Origin: Ohtaekwangia kribbensis
GTDB lineage: Bacteria > Bacteroidota > Bacteroidia > Cytophagales > Cyclobacteriaceae
Direction of reading: 5' to 3'
Length of the DNA: 64,000 nt
NCBI RefSeq assembly: GCF_042676245.1
Contig: NZ_JBHTKA010000004.1
Span: forward strand, 186,001 to 250,000
Of this stretch, positions 61,841-64,000 are shown piece by piece. How positions within the stretch are numbered: position 1 is the stretch's first letter; each line of letters begins with the position of its first letter. The notes beneath the pieces were generated by a model. It searched no databases. It was not told the DNA's origin and saw only the letters and a program-made list of their open reading frames with translations. Made by a program: the position numbers and the translations under genes.

Positions 61841-62956
61841 GTGAAAGAAAGAGAAAACTACATTGACAACATCCGGGTGTTACTCACCATGCTTGTTGTA
61901 TTGCACCATGCAGCAGTGACCTATGGAGCTCCGGGCGGGTGGTACTATAAAGAAGAGGCCAGTGATTTAGCTACACAATTATCGCTCACGGTATTTGTTT
62001 CTGTGAACCAGTCGTTCTTCATGGGACTTTTCTTTTTTCTTTCTTCATATTTTATAACACCGTCTTACGAACGAAAAGGCGCAGGTCAGTTCTTACTTGA
62101 TCGTCTAAAGCGACTGGGTATACCACTTGTCTTCTACTCGCTGGTCCTCTCACCTGTTACTATTTATATAGCTATTGCGCATCAGTATGAGGCACTAACC
62201 TTCATCGACTATTACGTAAATCGTGATCATTGGATTGAAACGGGTGTACTATGGTTTACGGCTGCTTTACTCATCTTTACTTCTGCTTTTGCGTGGCTTC
62301 AGTATGTCTTCCACAAAAAACTTATAAGCACTTCAAAATTTCCAGGCAACAGGTCCATATTCATCTTCGCCATTATACTTGGCATCTTTTCATTTCTCGT
62401 TAGAATAGTATTTCCAATTGGCCGGACGTTATCTCCTTTTGGATTTCAGTTGGCGCATTTTCCGCAGTATATAGCTTTATTTAGTATTGGCATTATCGCT
62501 TACCGGAACCAATGGCTATCAATGCTATCTTATCAACAAGGCAAAGTCTGGCTGTGGACAGCAGTTGCTTTGATCGTAGCAAGTTTCCCGGGTATCTATC
62601 TTCTGAAAACAGTAACACATAGTGAGATCAATACTTTCCTCGGAGGTTTCACAATTCAGTCATTTGTAAATGCGATGTGGGAACAGTTGATGGGTATATC
62701 AATTATTATAGCATTACTCGGCATTGGCAAGTATACGTTGAACAACCAAGGTAGATTTTTTAAAAGCCTATCACGGAGTGCCTATGCCGTTTACATCATC
62801 CATCCTTTGGTGTTGGTGTGTATTTCTATCCTTCTGAAGGACTTATCAATAGCTCCGCTTTTGAAGTTTGCTATTTCCGGTATATCAGCTATTGCGATAT
62901 CTTTTGTCGCGGCTGAATTGCTCGTACGCATTCCGATTGTGAAGGATCTTGTCTGA
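61841..62956 (+). CDS. Membrane acyltransferase 3 family protein
   Basis: The 371-residue protein starts with GTG and has about ten transmembrane helices. The acyltransferase-3 landmarks are visible: YIDNIRVLLTMLVVLHHAAV (helix 1, His), FFLSSYFITPSYERKGAGQF (Ser and Arg region), LLDRLKRLGIPLVFYSLVLS and LSRSAYAVYIIHPLVL (helix 9). Such enzymes transfer acyl groups (O-acetyl, succinyl) onto polysaccharides or lipids in the membrane. The nearest relatives look like the OPG-C-like or OafA group, which I cannot separate. Confidence 0.85.
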   Translation: MKERENYIDNIRVLLTMLVVLHHAAVTYGAPGGWYYKEEASDLATQLSLTVFVSVNQSFFMGLFFFLSSYFITPSYERKGAGQFLLDRLKRLGIPLVFYSLVLSPVTIYIAIAHQYEALTFIDYYVNRDHWIETGVLWFTAALLIFTSAFAWLQYVFHKKLISTSKFPGNRSIFIFAIILGIFSFLVRIVFPIGRTLSPFGFQLAHFPQYIALFSIGIIAYRNQWLSMLSYQQGKVWLWTAVALIVASFPGIYLLKTVTHSEINTFLGGFTIQSFVNAMWEQLMGISIIIALLGIGKYTLNNQGRFFKSLSRSAYAVYIIHPLVLVCISILLKDLSIAPLLKFAISGISAIAISFVAAELLVRIPIVKDLV

Positions 62957-63058
62957 AGATCCGGGTTATTGATTTTATTATTGTGCGCTGGTATCTTCGC
63001 AATACTACAATGATGTAGTACATCCTCACCTCACTATTTATACTTCTCTGCTTTGCAA

Positions 63059-63505
63059 ATGAGAAAAACTAAAAAAACACTGACTGCTGATGATATATTA
63101 AACGCATGGAAGTTGGGCAAAGAAATTGATTGGCGTCCTTTAACAGTACCGGAGAAATATCAATGGACAAGAGCCTGCATACGCCATTATGGCATTCCTA
63201 ATCGTACTATACCTGCCTTCAACTATATAATTGAAGGAAATCAAGTGACGCATGATGTTGATTTTTATTGTTTAATAGGAGAAGTGTTCTTTGGATATAA
63301 AGGCTACTTTGGAGGAGGCATAGATGCATTTGAGGATTGCTTTATTGAAATTGGAATGAGAGAGCCCTCAAAAATTGTTGTTGAGCAAGGCGCAACGGTA
63401 ACGATTAAACATCATAAAGAATTAGCTAAAGTATTGGAAGATCATTACTTCGATATAATACTCGCCATTTTTCAACAGCACGGCTTCAAACTCGTACTTG
63501 AATAA
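63059..63505 (+). CDS. Barstar-like protein (orphan)
   Basis: The 148-residue protein matches the barstar fold by its C-terminal half: FNYIIEGNQVTHDVDFYCLI, GEVFFGYKGYFGGGIDAFED and CFIEIGMREPSKIVVEQGAT, ending in helix LAKVLEDHYFDIILAIFQQH. The N-terminal helix (LTADDILNAWKLGKEIDWRP) is extra. Barstars inhibit RNases of the barnase type. No barnase-like toxin is adjacent, so it may be an immunity gene or a general inhibitor. I start it at the ATG at 63059 rather than at the upstream TTG. Confidence 0.7.
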   Translation: MRKTKKTLTADDILNAWKLGKEIDWRPLTVPEKYQWTRACIRHYGIPNRTIPAFNYIIEGNQVTHDVDFYCLIGEVFFGYKGYFGGGIDAFEDCFIEIGMREPSKIVVEQGATVTIKHHKELAKVLEDHYFDIILAIFQQHGFKLVLE

Positions 63506-63631
63506 CATAACCTCCAAAACGTTAGTAAGTATACTTTTATAATATTTTTTCTATATCGAAGTATATCTATACCCGCATCACGTATATTTAGTTGTTCATT
63601 AAATTATCGCAACCCCAACCCACAACTAATC

Positions 63632-64000
63632 ATGACTGCGGAAATTAATCAGCCGATTCCCAAGACCTATGCAAAAATTGATGAGGCTACCAAAGCAATG
63701 GGTTTTACCATGGCTTCTGATATATTTACCTGTTCACTGCTTCGAACACTGGCTGCGTCTAAACCGGGAGGTAAATTTCTGGAATTAGGAACGGGCACCG
63801 GTCTATCAACGGCATGGATACTGGACGGAATGGACAGCACTTCTTCACTGATCTCGGTCGACTACGATGAAAAACTTTTGGATGTTGCCAACAAATTTCT
63901 GGGCACGGATAATCGCCTCGATCTCGTTTGCTCTGACGGAGAGAAATGGATCAACGATAACAAGCAACAAACCTTCGACTATATATTTGCCGATACCTGG
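63632..64000 (+). CDS. Class I SAM-dependent O-methyltransferase (partial)
   Basis: The first 123 codons are in the window. The Rossmann SAM motif is LELGTGTGLSTAWILDGMDS, followed by the acidic SVDYDEKLLDVANKFL and DYIFADTW at the window edge. This pattern fits the small-molecule O-methyltransferase (COMT-like) group. The C-terminal metal and substrate residues lie outside the window. The start MTAEINQP at 63632 is the first ATG after an A/T-rich leader. Confidence 0.7.
   Translation, partial: MTAEINQPIPKTYAKIDEATKAMGFTMASDIFTCSLLRTLAASKPGGKFLELGTGTGLSTAWILDGMDSTSSLISVDYDEKLLDVANKFLGTDNRLDLVCSDGEKWINDNKQQTFDYIFADTW

Overview
The window is chromosomal DNA of a Bacteroidota bacterium, most likely in the Cytophagales. 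The evidence is a C-terminal domain of the type IX secretion/gliding type (CHU_C-like) on a giant pectate-lyase-like protein, promoter boxes of the TAnnTTTG type instead of sigma-70 boxes, many Bacteroidota-typical families (DUF4142, DUF4197, DUF2157 with GDYXXLXY, CHAT-TPR, PD40-OmpA) and few Shine-Dalgarno sequences. I see no phage, plasmid, CRISPR, tRNA or rRNA. The tetranucleotide TATA is strikingly common inside genes, mostly through the Ile codon ATA after a T-ending codon.

Layout. 1-9.3 kb: the end of recA, a MacB-like permease, queA, a Tat-exported TIM-barrel protein, a TPR-CHAT protease-like protein, an aldo/keto reductase and a PQQ-type sugar dehydrogenase lipoprotein. 9.4-15.5 kb: the GDYXXLXY/DUF2157 pair, a bacterial pentameric ligand-gated channel homologue, a small membrane protein, a PD40-OmpA protein and an NTF2-like protein. 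15.7-21.2 kb: a stress-type cluster (lone receiver domain, BON protein, short CinA/PncC, hydrolase, DUF6232, DUF2383, DUF4142 and YtxH proteins). 21.4-21.6 kb: a TPP riboswitch with its own terminator and no gene behind it. 21.6-32.3 kb: a LOG-like protein, a DUF2007 protein, an 890-residue envelope protein, metB and the pectate-lyase-like protein with twelve tandem beta repeats. 32.7-36.8 kb: an orphan ParA with a small proline-rich partner, an E2 acyltransferase and full-length cinA. 36.9-39.9 kb: an Ig-like lipoprotein, then an ECF sigma factor overlapping a protein with a membrane anchor, a disordered linker and an outer-membrane barrel. 40-50 kb: FMN hydroxy-acid oxidase, DUF4197, PaaN-type aldehyde dehydrogenase, GH32 lipoprotein, glycosyltransferase, SDR, DUF486 and EttA. 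50-54.5 kb: a DUF2795 protein with an unusually strong Shine-Dalgarno, an OmpA lipoprotein, ispD and an RsmB-type methyltransferase. 54.6-56.1 kb: a REP/RAYT nest with a frameshifted transposase, a fragment of a second one, six palindromic REP copies and an orphan winged-helix ORF. 56.1-64 kb: a membrane protein, a VWA protein, a LytS/LytR-like two-component pair, RidA flanked by palindromes, an acyltransferase, a barstar-like protein and the start of an O-methyltransferase.

Most genes are housekeeping or envelope functions in short operons. The parts the genes do not explain are intergenic: the REP/RAYT nest, a second palindrome family around ridA, several families of word-like short repeats, a relic of the cinA 3' end, and the orphan TPP riboswitch.
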